This document shows positions 44,873 through 53,831 of a stretch of 64,000 nucleotides of DNA, one piece after another. The notes beneath the pieces are model-generated. The model worked only from the letters and a program-made list of their open reading frames with translations. It did not search any database and was not told where the DNA came from. The first letter of the stretch is position 1. Every line of letters starts with the position of its first letter. Origin of the DNA: Sphingopyxis sp. FD7 (GTDB taxonomy: Bacteria > Pseudomonadota > Alphaproteobacteria > Sphingomonadales > Sphingomonadaceae); contig NZ_AP017898.1 in NCBI RefSeq assembly GCF_003609835.1, forward strand, positions 2,914,001-2,978,000, in the 5' to 3' direction. A program made the translations under genes and the position numbers.

Positions 44873-45586
44873 TCAGAAGCGGAACGCCGTCCCGACATAG
44901 ACCGCCTGGCTGTCGCGGCGCGAATCGGTCAGCGGCTCGAAGCGGTCGTCGGCCTTGTACCGCACGCCCGCGGTGACATCGATATTCTTCGTCAGGCGAT
45001 AGCTGGTGACGACATCGACCGCGGACGCTTCGCCGGGAGCGGTGACGCGATCGGTCGCACCGCTCGGGTCGCTGGGGCGGTTGACCATGCGCGTGGCGAA
45101 GCGCGACTTTTTCTCGGCCTGTTCGGGCGCCCTGGCGACCGGCAGGTTGCGCAGGTCGGTGCCGCGCGGCAGCGTCGGCGTGACGAATTTTTCAAAGCCC
45201 ACCGACGCGCCGAGATCATATTTCACCGGAGCGATCGCCACCGGCGCGGTGCGTCCCGCCGCGAGCCCCGCGGTGCGCGCCGCGCTCGACGCATCGTCGC
45301 GCGCGCGGATCACGACAGTGATCGCGCGATTCTTGCGCCCGTCATCGGTGAGCGCGGGGGTGAAACTGAAATTGCGGCGCTGTTCGGCCGACATCTTGTT
45401 GTAGCGCGCGATCAGCCGTTCGTCGCCCGACGCCGGAGTGAACTGGCCCAGAAGGGTTTCCGACAGCGCGGTGTCGCGCAGCCGGTCGCTGCTCGACATC
45501 GCCGCGAGCGCGGGCGGAAGCGCAAGCATACCCACCGCCAAAGCGGTGAGCCCTGCTTTCCAATAATGTCGCGATGTGCGCGCCAT
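44873..45586 (-). CDS. Secreted protein, probably outer-membrane associated, unknown function
   Basis: A 237-residue protein with a signal peptide (GLTALAVGMLALPPALA). The C-terminal 45 residues look like two or three amphipathic strands ending in Phe (YRLTKNIDVTAGVRYKA, then AVYVGTAFRF), typical of an outer-membrane insertion signal. The middle is charged and poor in hydrophobic residues. I do not recognise a family. About 280 bases with no other feature separate it from the divergent DUF3576 gene. Confidence 0.75.
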   Translation of the reverse strand: MARTSRHYWKAGLTALAVGMLALPPALAAMSSSDRLRDTALSETLLGQFTPASGDERLIARYNKMSAEQRRNFSFTPALTDDGRKNRAITVVIRARDDASSAARTAGLAAGRTAPVAIAPVKYDLGASVGFEKFVTPTLPRGTDLRNLPVARAPEQAEKKSRFATRMVNRPSDPSGATDRVTAPGEASAVDVVTSYRLTKNIDVTAGVRYKADDRFEPLTDSRRDSQAVYVGTAFRF

Positions 45587-45864
45587 CGTCCTGCGACTCC
45601 AACCCCAATCGACTCGTCAGATAGGCCCGTTGGTGTAACATTTCCAGTGATTCGGGTCATATCATCGTGACCGAAGGGCATTTCGCCAGAAAATGTTGCG
45701 CATTCGTCACACCGCGCGCCTCGACTGACCCGAAGCTGAACGGCCGCGCAGCGCAAATTGCCGTGCTTGCCGGACGGCGGCAAGGGCGATAGAGACGCTG
45801 GCAATTCCGTATGCACGGGCGGTTTGCGAAGCTGCCCGGTGCCCAAGAGATAAGGTGTATCGGC

Positions 45865-46326
45865 ATGTTCCAGCTTTCCGTCCCCGCCAGCCCCGGCCGC
45901 CGCGCGGCTTCGCTTGCGCTGATCGGGCTTGCGGCGCTCGGCCTTGCGGCCTGTGCGAACAACGACCGTCCGCGCGCCGATCTTGCCGCCAGCCAGGTGA
46001 CGACGATCGGCGTGAACAGCTATTTGTGGCGCGCCTCGCTCGACGCGCTGTCGTTCATGCCGCTGCTCCAGGCCGATTCGGCGGGCGGGGTCGTCATCAC
46101 CGACTGGTATGCCAACCCGTCGAACCCCGGCGAGCGGATGAAGGTCACCGTGTCGATCCTCGACCAGGATCTGCGCGCCGACGCGCTGCGCGTCGCCGCC
46201 TCGCGTCAGGTGTCGCAGGGCGGCACCTGGGTCGATGCGCCGGTGCAGGCGGCGACGGTGCAGAAGCTCGAGGAAATCATCCTCACCCGCGCGCGCGACC
46301 TGCGCCGCTCGGCCATCCGGGATTAA
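45865..46326 (+). CDS. DUF3576 family lipoprotein
   Basis: A 153-residue DUF3576 protein with a lipoprotein signal (ASLALIGLAALGLAACANN, lipobox LAAC). The domain has NSYLWRASLDALSFMPLLQAD and GGVVITDWYANPSNPGERMK. The gene lies 54 bases before leuS, an arrangement seen in alphaproteobacteria. The function is unknown; with lptE nearby an envelope role is plausible (inference). I chose the start at 45865 from the signal peptide. Confidence 0.9.
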   Translation: MFQLSVPASPGRRAASLALIGLAALGLAACANNDRPRADLAASQVTTIGVNSYLWRASLDALSFMPLLQADSAGGVVITDWYANPSNPGERMKVTVSILDQDLRADALRVAASRQVSQGGTWVDAPVQAATVQKLEEIILTRARDLRRSAIRD

Positions 46327-46380
46327 TTTGCGGCGCGCTGCCGCGCGCTCGCCCAGACAGACTGACGGGGTAACCGACAC

Positions 46381-48930
46381 ATGACCCGCGAAACGCGCTT
46401 CGGCGCCCTCGCCGCCGACGCCCGCTGGCAAAAGGCGTGGGAGGCGGCGAACAGCTTTGCCACGACCGACGGCGGCGACAGGCCGAAAGCCTATATCCTG
46501 GAAATGTTCCCCTATCCGTCGGGGCGCATCCACATGGGCCATGTCCGCAATTACGCGATGGGCGACGTGCTCGCGCGGTTCAAGCGGATGACGGGGCACG
46601 ATGTGCTGCATCCGATGGGCTGGGACGCCTTCGGCATGCCGGCCGAAAATGCCGCGATGGAAAAGGGCGTCCACCCCGGCGGCTGGACGCGCGCCAATAT
46701 CGACGCGATGCGCGCGCAATTGAAGCGCCTCGGCCTCGCGATCGACTGGAGCCGCGAGCTGGCGACCTGCGAGCCCGATTATTATGGCCAGGAACAGGCG
46801 CTGTTCCTCGACCTCCATGCCGCGGGGCTCGTCTATCGCAAGGAAAGCTACGTCAACTGGGATCCCGTTGACATGACGGTGCTCGCCAACGAACAGGTCA
46901 TCGACGGTCGCGGCTGGCGCTCGGGCGCGCTCGTCGAGAAGAAGAAATTGTCGCAGTGGTTTTTGAAGATCACCGACTTCGCCGACGAACTGCTCGAAGG
47001 CCTGGGCAGCCTCGACAGCTGGCCCGACAAGGTGCGGCTGATGCAGGAAAACTGGATCGGCAAGTCGCAAGGGCTGGAGTTCTCGTTCAAGCTGGCGGGC
47101 GGCGCGCCGGGTTTCGACGTGTTCACGACGCGCCCGGACACGCTTTATGGCGCGAGCTTCGCGGCGATCTCGCCCGACCATCCGCTCGCCGAAAGGCTGG
47201 CGAAGGATTCGCCCGAACTGGCGGCCTTCATCGCCGAATGCCGCCGTCAGGGCACATCGGCCGAGCAGCTCGAAACCGCCGAGAAGCTGGGCTTCGACAC
47301 CGGCCTGGCGGTCGAGCATCCGCTCGACCCCGACTGGCACCTGCCCGTCTGGGTCGTCAATTATGTGCTGATGGACTATGGCACCGGCGCGATTTTCGGA
47401 TGCCCGGCGCACGACCAGCGCGACCTGGATTTCGCGCGCAAATATGCGTTGCCGGTGCACCGCGTGATCGCCGACGGGGATGAGACCGCTCAGCATTTCA
47501 CCGGCGACGAAGCCTATACCGGCCCGGGCAAGCTCGTGAACAGCCACTTCCTCGACGGGATGAGCATCGACGAAGCGAAGGCCGCGGTCATCGCGCGCGC
47601 CGAGCATGAGGGCTGGGGCAAGGGCACGACCGTGTGGCGGCTGCGCGACTGGGGTGTGTCGCGCCAGCGCTATTGGGGGACGCCGATCCCCTTCATCCAT
47701 TGCCCGGCGTGCGGCACCGTTCCCGTGCCCAAGAGCCAGCTTCCGGTAAAGCTGCCCGAGGATGTCGATTTTTCGGTCCCCGGCAATCCGCTGGATCGCC
47801 ATCCGACGTGGAAGCATGTCCAATGCCCGAGCTGCGGCGGCGAGGCGGTGCGCGAGACCGACACGCTCGATACCTTCGTCGATTCGAGCTGGTATTTCCT
47901 GCGCTTTGCATCGTCGCCGTCGGACCGGCCCTTTGACCCTGACGTCATCCGCCGCTGGCTGCCCGTCGACCAATATATCGGCGGCATCGAACATGCGATC
48001 CTCCACCTGCTCTACGCGCGCTTCTGGACGCGCGCGCTGAACAAGCTGGGAATGATCGACATCCAGGAGCCGTTCGCGAGCCTGTTCACGCAGGGCATGG
48101 TGACGCACGAAACCTATAGCCGGCCGCAGGGCGAGGGACTGCCGCCGCTCTTTTTCACGCCCGACGAAGTCGAGCGCGGCGCCGACGGAGCGACGCTGAT
48201 CGCCGACGGCGCCCCGGTCGAGGTCGGCCGCGTCATCAAGATGTCGAAGTCGAAGAAGAATGTCGTCGATCCCGACGCCATTCTCGACCAATATGGCGCC
48301 GACGCCGCGCGCTGGTTCATGCTGTCCGACAGCCCGCCCGAGCGCGACCTGCCGTGGAGCGAGGCGGGGATCGAGGGCGCGTGGCGTTTCGTCCAGCGGC
48401 TGTGGCGGCTGTTCGGCGAGACCGCGAATGTCGGCGACGGCGGCGAAGACAAGAGCCTTGCCCGCAGGCTCCACCAGACGATCGCCGGAGTGGCCGCCGA
48501 TATCGAGGCGCTGGGCTTCAACAAGGCGGTGGCGAAAATCCACGCGCTCGCCAACGAGATCGAAAAGGCCAGGCCTTCGGCGACACGCGCCGAGGCGTGC
48601 CGCACCCTGATCCTGCTCGTCGCGCCGATGATGCCGCACCTGGCCGAAGAGGCATGGGCGGCCTTGCCGGAGGGCCAGCGCACGACCACGCTGGTCGCCG
48701 ACGCCGCATGGCCGGCCGCCGATCCGGCGCTGCTCGTCGACGACGAGGTGACGATCGCGATCCAGATGGCCGGCAAGCTGCGCGACACGATGACGGTGGC
48801 GAAGGGACTGGACAGGCAGGCCCTCGAAGCCGCCGCGCTCGCGCGCCCGCGCATCGTCGAACTGCTGGCAGGCGCGACGCCCAAGAAGGTGATTGTCGTT
48901 CCCGACCGTTTGGTGAATATCGTTCCCTGA
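46381..48930 (+). CDS. leuS: Leucyl-tRNA synthetase
   Basis: LeuS (849 residues) charges tRNA-Leu. The HIGH motif reads HMGH (51-54). The KMSKS motif is exact, K620-MSKS. The editing domain (roughly 225-415) includes [16 protein letters not shown] sequence ([16 protein letters not shown]) and [16 protein letters not shown] with the conserved Asp. The zinc-type CPACG and CPSCGG knuckles around 440-485 are intact. Codon use and length are normal. It heads the leuS-lptE-holA group. Confidence 0.98.
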   Translation: MTRETRFGALAADARWQKAWEAANSFATTDGGDRPKAYILEMFPYPSGRIHMGHVRNYAMGDVLARFKRMTGHDVLHPMGWDAFGMPAENAAMEKGVHPGGWTRANIDAMRAQLKRLGLAIDWSRELATCEPDYYGQEQALFLDLHAAGLVYRKESYVNWDPVDMTVLANEQVIDGRGWRSGALVEKKKLSQWFLKITDFADELLEGLGSLDSWPDKVRLMQENWIGKSQGLEFSFKLAGGAPGFDVFTTRPDTLYGASFAAISPDHPLAERLAKDSPELAAFIAECRRQGTSAEQLETAEKLGFDTGLAVEHPLDPDWHLPVWVVNYVLMDYGTGAIFGCPAHDQRDLDFARKYALPVHRVIADGDETAQHFTGDEAYTGPGKLVNSHFLDGMSIDEAKAAVIARAEHEGWGKGTTVWRLRDWGVSRQRYWGTPIPFIHCPACGTVPVPKSQLPVKLPEDVDFSVPGNPLDRHPTWKHVQCPSCGGEAVRETDTLDTFVDSSWYFLRFASSPSDRPFDPDVIRRWLPVDQYIGGIEHAILHLLYARFWTRALNKLGMIDIQEPFASLFTQGMVTHETYSRPQGEGLPPLFFTPDEVERGADGATLIADGAPVEVGRVIKMSKSKKNVVDPDAILDQYGADAARWFMLSDSPPERDLPWSEAGIEGAWRFVQRLWRLFGETANVGDGGEDKSLARRLHQTIAGVAADIEALGFNKAVAKIHALANEIEKARPSATRAEACRTLILLVAPMMPHLAEEAWAALPEGQRTTTLVADAAWPAADPALLVDDEVTIAIQMAGKLRDTMTVAKGLDRQALEAAALARPRIVELLAGATPKKVIVVPDRLVNIVP

Positions 48931-48959
48931 TGGCGGCCGGGAGCGGAACCTTTCATTTC

Positions 48960-49037
48960 CGTTCGCGTCGAGCGAAGTCGAGACGCCCATCGTTCGTGAG
49001 CGGCCTCATGGTGTCTCGACTTCGCTCGACACGAACG
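48960..49037. repeat. Dispersed inverted repeat, GTCGAGCGAAGTCGAG family
   Basis: Near-perfect arms run from CGTTCGCGTCGAGCGAAGTC on the left to its near-complement ending CGACACGAACG on the right. It fills most of the gap between leuS and lptE, and the lptE start is 14 bases after it, so it could form a hairpin just ahead of that ribosome binding site. Confidence 0.85.
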
Positions 49038-49050
49038 GGGATAAAGGTCC

Positions 49051-49605
49051 ATGTTGTTAACGATGCGTAGCCTCCTCATCTCCGCCCTCGTTGCCGCCTC
49101 GCTGACCATTGGCGGCTGCGGCCTGCGTCCGCTTTACGCCAATGGCGGCGGCGGCGCGGTGGCGCAGACACTCGCCGACGTCGATGTCGCGCCGATCGCG
49201 GGGCATGAGGGCTGGCTCGTCCGCAACGCGCTGCGCGACCGGTTGCGCCCGACGCAGGGCGGCGAAGGCGCTGGCAAGCGGCTGCGGCTCGACGTGCGGC
49301 TCGAAGATTCGATCACGGGGTTCGGGGTGCGCGCCGACGATGCGGTGACGCGCGAGCGGCGGACGCTTCGCGCGCGCTATCAGCTTGTCGACGCCGCGAC
49401 GGGCGAAGTGTTGCTCGACGCGACCGCCGCACAGGACGCGGGCATCGACGTCGTCGGCAGCGAATATGCGACGATCGCCGCCGAATCGACCGCGCTCGAA
49501 CGGCTCGCCTCGGGCATCGCCGATCAGATCGTCGCGCGCCTCGCCGTCTATGCGAACCGCGGCGGCGGCCAGCCGACCGACGGCGCGGCCCCCGCCGGGC
49601 AATGA
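49051..49605 (+). CDS. lptE: LPS assembly lipoprotein LptE
   Basis: A 184-residue outer-membrane lipoprotein that plugs LptD and helps insert lipopolysaccharide. The signal is LLISALVAASLTIGGC with lipobox IGGC, followed by the LptE hallmark GLRPLYA. Helix-strand segments (RTLRARYQLVDAATGEVLLD) fit the fold. The ATG at 49063 (MRSLLISALV) is an equally good start. It overlaps holA by 4 bases, the classic lptE-holA pairing. Confidence 0.94.
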   Translation: MLLTMRSLLISALVAASLTIGGCGLRPLYANGGGGAVAQTLADVDVAPIAGHEGWLVRNALRDRLRPTQGGEGAGKRLRLDVRLEDSITGFGVRADDAVTRERRTLRARYQLVDAATGEVLLDATAAQDAGIDVVGSEYATIAAESTALERLASGIADQIVARLAVYANRGGGQPTDGAAPAGQ

Positions 49606-50633
49606 AGAGCGTCAAGCCCGCCGATCTCGAACGCCAGACGCGCCTCGACCCCGCGGTGCGGCTTGTCCTCCTCACCGGTCCCGACGAAGCGACGATGGGC
49701 GCGGTCGCGAACCACCTCGTCGGCCTCGCGGGCAAGGAGGCCGAGCGGCTCGACCTGACGAATATACAGCTGGCACAAGACCCGTCGCTGCTCGCCGCCG
49801 AGGCGGCGTCGATGTCGCTATTCTCGCCTGCCCGCCTGATCCGCCTCGACCTCACCGGCAGCGGCGACGACAGCCTCGCGGCGGTCGAGGCGTTGCTCGC
49901 CGCCGACACCGCGATCAACCCGGTGATCGCGACCGGCGCGTCGGTTACCGCCAAGTCGAAACTGGTGAAGCTGGTCGAGGGATCGAGCCATGCGGTCGCC
50001 GCCATCTGTTACCAGCCCGACCGCCGCGCGCTCGTCGGCATCGCGATGGCGGCGGCGCAGGACCAGGGACTGCGCCTCGCCAATGCCGAGGCGCAATTGC
50101 TTGTCGATCTGGTGTCGGGCGACCAGGCGCTGATGCGCCGCGAGATCGAAAAGATTGCGCTCTATCTCGACGCGGCCGCCGACCGCCAGCGACAGGTGAC
50201 CGCCGCCGACATCGCCGCGCTGGGCGCCGCGACGCACGAGGAGGATGTCAGCGCGTGCATCAACGTCGCGCTGGGCGGCAAGGTGCGCGAACTGCCCGAC
50301 ATGCTCGCCACCGCGGCCGCGGTCGGCGTCGCCGAAATCCGCATCATCCGCGCGCTCGCGATCCGCGCCATGCAACTTGCGCGGCTGCGCGCCGAGGTCG
50401 ACGGCGGCGCGCATCCCGCGACCGTCGTGTCGGCGCGCAGCAGCGGCGTGTTCTGGAAAGAACAGGCGGCGGTGACGGCGCAGCTCCACCTCTGGGATTC
50501 GGTGCGCATCGCCCGCCTGATGAGCCGACTGCTCGACTGCGAGCGCGCGCTCAAAGCATCGGGCACCGCGGGCGCCGTGCTGTTCCGCAAGCTGATGACC
50601 GACATCGCGCACCAGGCCGCGCGCGCGCGGTAG
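49602..50633 (+). CDS. holA: DNA polymerase III subunit delta
   Basis: HolA (343 residues) opens the beta clamp as part of the clamp loader. The AAA+-like N-terminal part includes LVLLTGPDEATMGAVANHLV. LFSPARLIRLDLTGSGDDSL and the region around ICYQPDRRALVGIAMAAA are typical of the family, as is the alpha-helical C-terminal collar. Like other delta subunits it lacks a working Walker A. It is coupled to lptE by an ATGA overlap. Confidence 0.95.
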   Translation: MKSVKPADLERQTRLDPAVRLVLLTGPDEATMGAVANHLVGLAGKEAERLDLTNIQLAQDPSLLAAEAASMSLFSPARLIRLDLTGSGDDSLAAVEALLAADTAINPVIATGASVTAKSKLVKLVEGSSHAVAAICYQPDRRALVGIAMAAAQDQGLRLANAEAQLLVDLVSGDQALMRREIEKIALYLDAAADRQRQVTAADIAALGAATHEEDVSACINVALGGKVRELPDMLATAAAVGVAEIRIIRALAIRAMQLARLRAEVDGGAHPATVVSARSSGVFWKEQAAVTAQLHLWDSVRIARLMSRLLDCERALKASGTAGAVLFRKLMTDIAHQAARAR

Positions 50634-50655
50634 CGGTAATCGTCCCTCCCCTTTT

Positions 50656-50730
50656 CGTCATTCCGGCGAAGGCCGGAATCTCGCCGTAGCCGATCAATGC
50701 GGCGAGATCCCGGCCTTCGCCGGGATGACG
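50656..50730. repeat. Dispersed inverted repeat, CGTCATCCCGGC family, copy 3
   Basis: The left arm reads CGTCATTCCGGCGAAGG and the right arm CCTTCGCCGGGATGACG, so the arms differ at one position from the perfect form. It lies between convergent holA and the flavodoxin gene. Confidence 0.85.
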
Positions 50731-50762
50731 ATCAAAGAAAAGTCTGGGCTATCGTCGCGCGA

Positions 50763-51251
50763 TCAGAATATCCCCGCCGCCAGCCCTTCGGCGAGCGCGG
50801 CGCCGAGATCGCGGGCTTCGGCAAGGCGTTCCGGCGGAATCGTCTTTGGCGCCAGGATCGCCTCGGGCGTCTGTGCATGGGTGTTGACGATCACCGGATC
50901 GGCGACGCGCCGGAGCCGCCAGCCGGTCGCGATGCGGTCGAGCTGGCGCTGGGCGCTTTCGCCGTCGGAGCCCGCGCAGATGATCGTCGCATAGGGGCGG
51001 CCCTCGATCCGGCCGAGGCAGGGATAATAGGCGCGGTCGAACATCTCCTTCATCGCGCCCGACAGCGCGGCGAGATTTTCAGGGCCAACGAACAGATAGC
51101 CCGCGGCCGCGAGCAGCATATCGGGGGTGACATCGGCCGCCGCGACGCGCTGCGCCGCCCCGCCCGCCCCTTCGGCCGCGGCCCTGGCGAGCGCTTCGCT
51201 GCCGCCGGTGCGGCTGTGCCATGCGATCAGCAGGGGCGGCGCATCGTCCAT
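50763..51251 (-). CDS. Flavodoxin-like/NADPH-dependent FMN reductase family protein
   Basis: A 162-residue flavodoxin-fold protein. The phosphate loop after strand 1 is HSRTGGSEALA (T/S-x-T-G-type). YLFVGPENLAALSGAMKEMFDRAYY holds the FMN-contact loop, and ATIICAGSDGESAQRQLDR the last loop. The start at 51251 gives a typical beta-strand (PLLIAWHS) right at the N-terminus. It is divergent from the alkylsulfatase gene. The redox partner is unknown. Confidence 0.87.
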   Translation of the reverse strand: MDDAPPLLIAWHSRTGGSEALARAAAEGAGGAAQRVAAADVTPDMLLAAAGYLFVGPENLAALSGAMKEMFDRAYYPCLGRIEGRPYATIICAGSDGESAQRQLDRIATGWRLRRVADPVIVNTHAQTPEAILAPKTIPPERLAEARDLGAALAEGLAAGIF

Positions 51252-51313
51252 CGCCCCTGCTTGCCAAGCGCGGCGACGCGGCGCAAGCTGCACGGAAAAG
51301 AGGGAGGGACCAA

Positions 51314-53275
51314 ATGCGCCGACTGATGACCCTGTTGTTCGCGGGCTGCCTGCCACTCGCCGCACATGCGCAGGACGCCGCGAGCGAGGCGACGCGCACC
51401 GCGCAGGCCGAGCTTGCCAAGCGCCTGCCGCTCGGCGACCCGCGCGACGAAGCGAATGCGACGCGCGGCAAGCTCGCCGAAATTGCGGATGGCGTGATTA
51501 CCGGCAAGGACGGCGCGATCATCTGGGACCGGCGCCCCTATGCCTTTCTGGAGGCGCGCGAGGCGCCCGATACCGTCAACCCCTCGCTGTGGCGACAGGC
51601 GCGGCTCAACGCCGTCCACGGGCTGTTCGAGGTGGTGCCGGGCCAGATCTGGCAGCTGCGCGGTTACGACCTGTCGGTGATGACGGTGATCCGCGGCCAG
51701 ACCGGCTGGATCGTCGTCGATCCGCTGTTGTCGGAGGAAGCCGCGGCGGCCGCATGGAAACTGTTTGCCGACACGATCGAAGCCAGGGAAGGACGGCGCC
51801 CGATCAGGGCCATAGTGTTCAGCCACAGCCACAGCGACCATTTCGGCGGCGTCGGCGGCATCGTAACGCCCGAACAGGTCGCGCGCGAGAACATCCGCAT
51901 CATCGCCCCGCACGGCTTTTCGGAAGAAGCGACGTCGGAAAATGTGCTCGCGGGCGCGGCAATGGGGCGGCGCGCGCTTTACATGTTCGGCGCGATCCTG
52001 CCGCCGGGGCCGCGGGGACAGGTCGATACCGGGCTGGGCCCCAAATTGTCGTCGGGGACGATCGGTTATATGGAGCCGACCGAGACGGTGGGCGCCGAGG
52101 GCGGCACGCTGACCATCGACGGGCTGGCGTTCGACTTTCTCGACGCGGGCGGCACCGAGGCGCCGTCGGAGTTCGTCTTTTACATTCCTGCTTTCAAGGC
52201 GCTGCACACGACCGAAGTCGTCACGCACAACCTGCACAATATCCTGACCCTGCGCGGCGCGCAGGTGCGCGACGCGCTGCGCTGGTCAAAGGTGATCGAC
52301 GCGATGCTGCTGAAATGGGGCGGGGTGGCCGAGGTCGCGCTGGCATCGCACCACTGGCCGACGTGGGGCGCGGACGAGGTGCGCGCCTTGCTCGCGAACC
52401 AGCGCGATGCCTATCGCTATGTCCACGACCGCACGCTCTTTCTCGCGAACCGCGGCGCGACGCTGCACGAGCTTGCCGACGCGACGGCGGAGGCGCCGGT
52501 GCAGGGCCGCGATTTTTCGACGCGTGGCTATTATGGCACGCTCAACCACGACATGAAGGCGGTCTATCAGCGCTATTTCGGCTGGTGGGACGGCAACCCC
52601 GCCAATTTCAACCCGCTGCCCCCCGAACAATCGGCGCCCAGATATGTCGCGCTCGCGGGCGGCGCCGACAAGCTGCTCGCGGCGGGGCGCAACGCGATCG
52701 CGGCGGGCGAATATCGCTGGGCGGCCGAACTGCTGAACAGGCTCGTCTTTGCCGAACCGGGCAATCGGGCGGCGCGCGACGCGCTCGCGTCGGCCTATGA
52801 CCAGCTCGGCTATCAGGCCGAATCGGGGGCGTGGCGCAACTATTATCTCGCCGCCGCGGCCAGTCTGCGCGGCAATGCCGCCGAGGCGGCGACGAGCAAC
52901 GGGCAAAGCCGCTCGTTCGTCAGCGCGATCCCCACCGCGGTCTTTTTCGACGCGCTCGCGGCGCGCTTCGATGCGGCGAAGGGCGCCGCGCTCAACGGCA
53001 CCTTCCAGTTCGTGCTCCCCGACAGCAAGGAAAGGGTTGCGGTCGTCGTCGGCGGCGGTGTCGAGTTTCCCCGCTATGGCGTGACCGACCCCGCGCCGAC
53101 CGCGACGATCACCATCGACCGCAAGACGCTCGACGATGTGATGCTGGGGCAGGCGCAGTTTCCCGCGCTGATGCAGTCGGGCGCGATCCGCATCGAGGGC
53201 GATCGCCTCGCCTTTCTGACGTGGTTCGCGCTCCACCCGCCCGCCGACCCGCGCTTCAATATAGTTGTGCCGTAA
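51314..53275 (+). CDS. Alkyl sulfatase (SdsA1-like), secreted
   Basis: A 653-residue type III sulfatase that hydrolyses alkyl sulfates such as dodecyl sulfate. It has a signal peptide (MTLLFAGCLPLAAHAQ). The MBL-fold zinc site begins HSHSDHFGG (171-179), and later metal residues lie in ALASHHWPTWG. Then come the dimerisation part (DRTLFLANRGATLHELA; RYFGWWDGNPANFNPLP) and a C-terminal SCP2-like domain (FQFVLPDSKERVAVVV). Only the catalytic gene is here; no regulator is adjacent. Confidence 0.95.
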   Translation: MRRLMTLLFAGCLPLAAHAQDAASEATRTAQAELAKRLPLGDPRDEANATRGKLAEIADGVITGKDGAIIWDRRPYAFLEAREAPDTVNPSLWRQARLNAVHGLFEVVPGQIWQLRGYDLSVMTVIRGQTGWIVVDPLLSEEAAAAAWKLFADTIEAREGRRPIRAIVFSHSHSDHFGGVGGIVTPEQVARENIRIIAPHGFSEEATSENVLAGAAMGRRALYMFGAILPPGPRGQVDTGLGPKLSSGTIGYMEPTETVGAEGGTLTIDGLAFDFLDAGGTEAPSEFVFYIPAFKALHTTEVVTHNLHNILTLRGAQVRDALRWSKVIDAMLLKWGGVAEVALASHHWPTWGADEVRALLANQRDAYRYVHDRTLFLANRGATLHELADATAEAPVQGRDFSTRGYYGTLNHDMKAVYQRYFGWWDGNPANFNPLPPEQSAPRYVALAGGADKLLAAGRNAIAAGEYRWAAELLNRLVFAEPGNRAARDALASAYDQLGYQAESGAWRNYYLAAAASLRGNAAEAATSNGQSRSFVSAIPTAVFFDALAARFDAAKGAALNGTFQFVLPDSKERVAVVVGGGVEFPRYGVTDPAPTATITIDRKTLDDVMLGQAQFPALMQSGAIRIEGDRLAFLTWFALHPPADPRFNIVVP

Positions 53276-53300
53276 CCGCATGACCCGCTAACGAAGGCGC

Positions 53301-53831
53301 ATGACCGACACCCCCGCCGCGCACCCGACCGATCCTTTCGACGCCGAGGCGCTCAACGCGGCCGAGGGGCTTGACCCTGTCGATCCCGCCTATGCCAGCG
53401 TGCTGCGCATCGCGACGGCGCTCAACCTGATCCCGCTCGCAATCGGCGCCAGCGTCCTCGACTATCTGCTGATCCGGCATGTCGAGGGCCCCTATGGCCT
53501 GCTCACCGCGCTCGCCTGGCTCGCGGCGATCGTCATCATCCTTGGCTATCCCGCGCGCCGCGTGTCGCGCTGGGGCTACCGGATCGGCGATGGGCAGCTC
53601 CGCGTCGCGCGCGGCTGGCTCTTCCGTACCGACACGATCGTCCCCTTTGTGCGCGTCCAGCATATCGACGTCGGACAGGGGCCGATCGAACGCTGGTTCG
53701 GCCTGTCGCACCTGATCGTCCACACGTCGGGGACGCACAACAGCACGGTCACGCTGCCCGGCCTGCCCGCCGACCTTGCCGCGGCGATGCGCGAGACGAT
53801 CCGCCGCCATATCCAGACCGATTTTACATGA
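53301..53831 (+). CDS. PH domain-containing membrane protein (YdbS-like)
   Basis: A 176-residue protein with two membrane segments (about 39-60 and 68-87) followed by a bacterial PH domain (bPH2). Characteristic pieces are WGYRIGDGQLRVARGWLFRT, IVPFVRVQHIDVGQGPIERWFGL and LIVHTSGTHNSTVTLPGLP. It pairs with the larger bPH2 protein that follows through an ATGA overlap, as ydbS-ydbT pairs do in Bacillus. Their biochemical role is not established. Confidence 0.92.
   Translation: MTDTPAAHPTDPFDAEALNAAEGLDPVDPAYASVLRIATALNLIPLAIGASVLDYLLIRHVEGPYGLLTALAWLAAIVIILGYPARRVSRWGYRIGDGQLRVARGWLFRTDTIVPFVRVQHIDVGQGPIERWFGLSHLIVHTSGTHNSTVTLPGLPADLAAAMRETIRRHIQTDFT

Noticed and set aside
45587..45864. Possible regulatory RNA between the divergent secreted-protein and DUF3576 genes
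   Set aside because: Only weak inverted repeats are visible; nothing distinguishes it from promoter sequence.
45412..48990. Very long (about 1,190 residues) frame antisense to leuS and beyond
   Set aside because: It spans several genuine genes and is a by-product of high GC at third positions.
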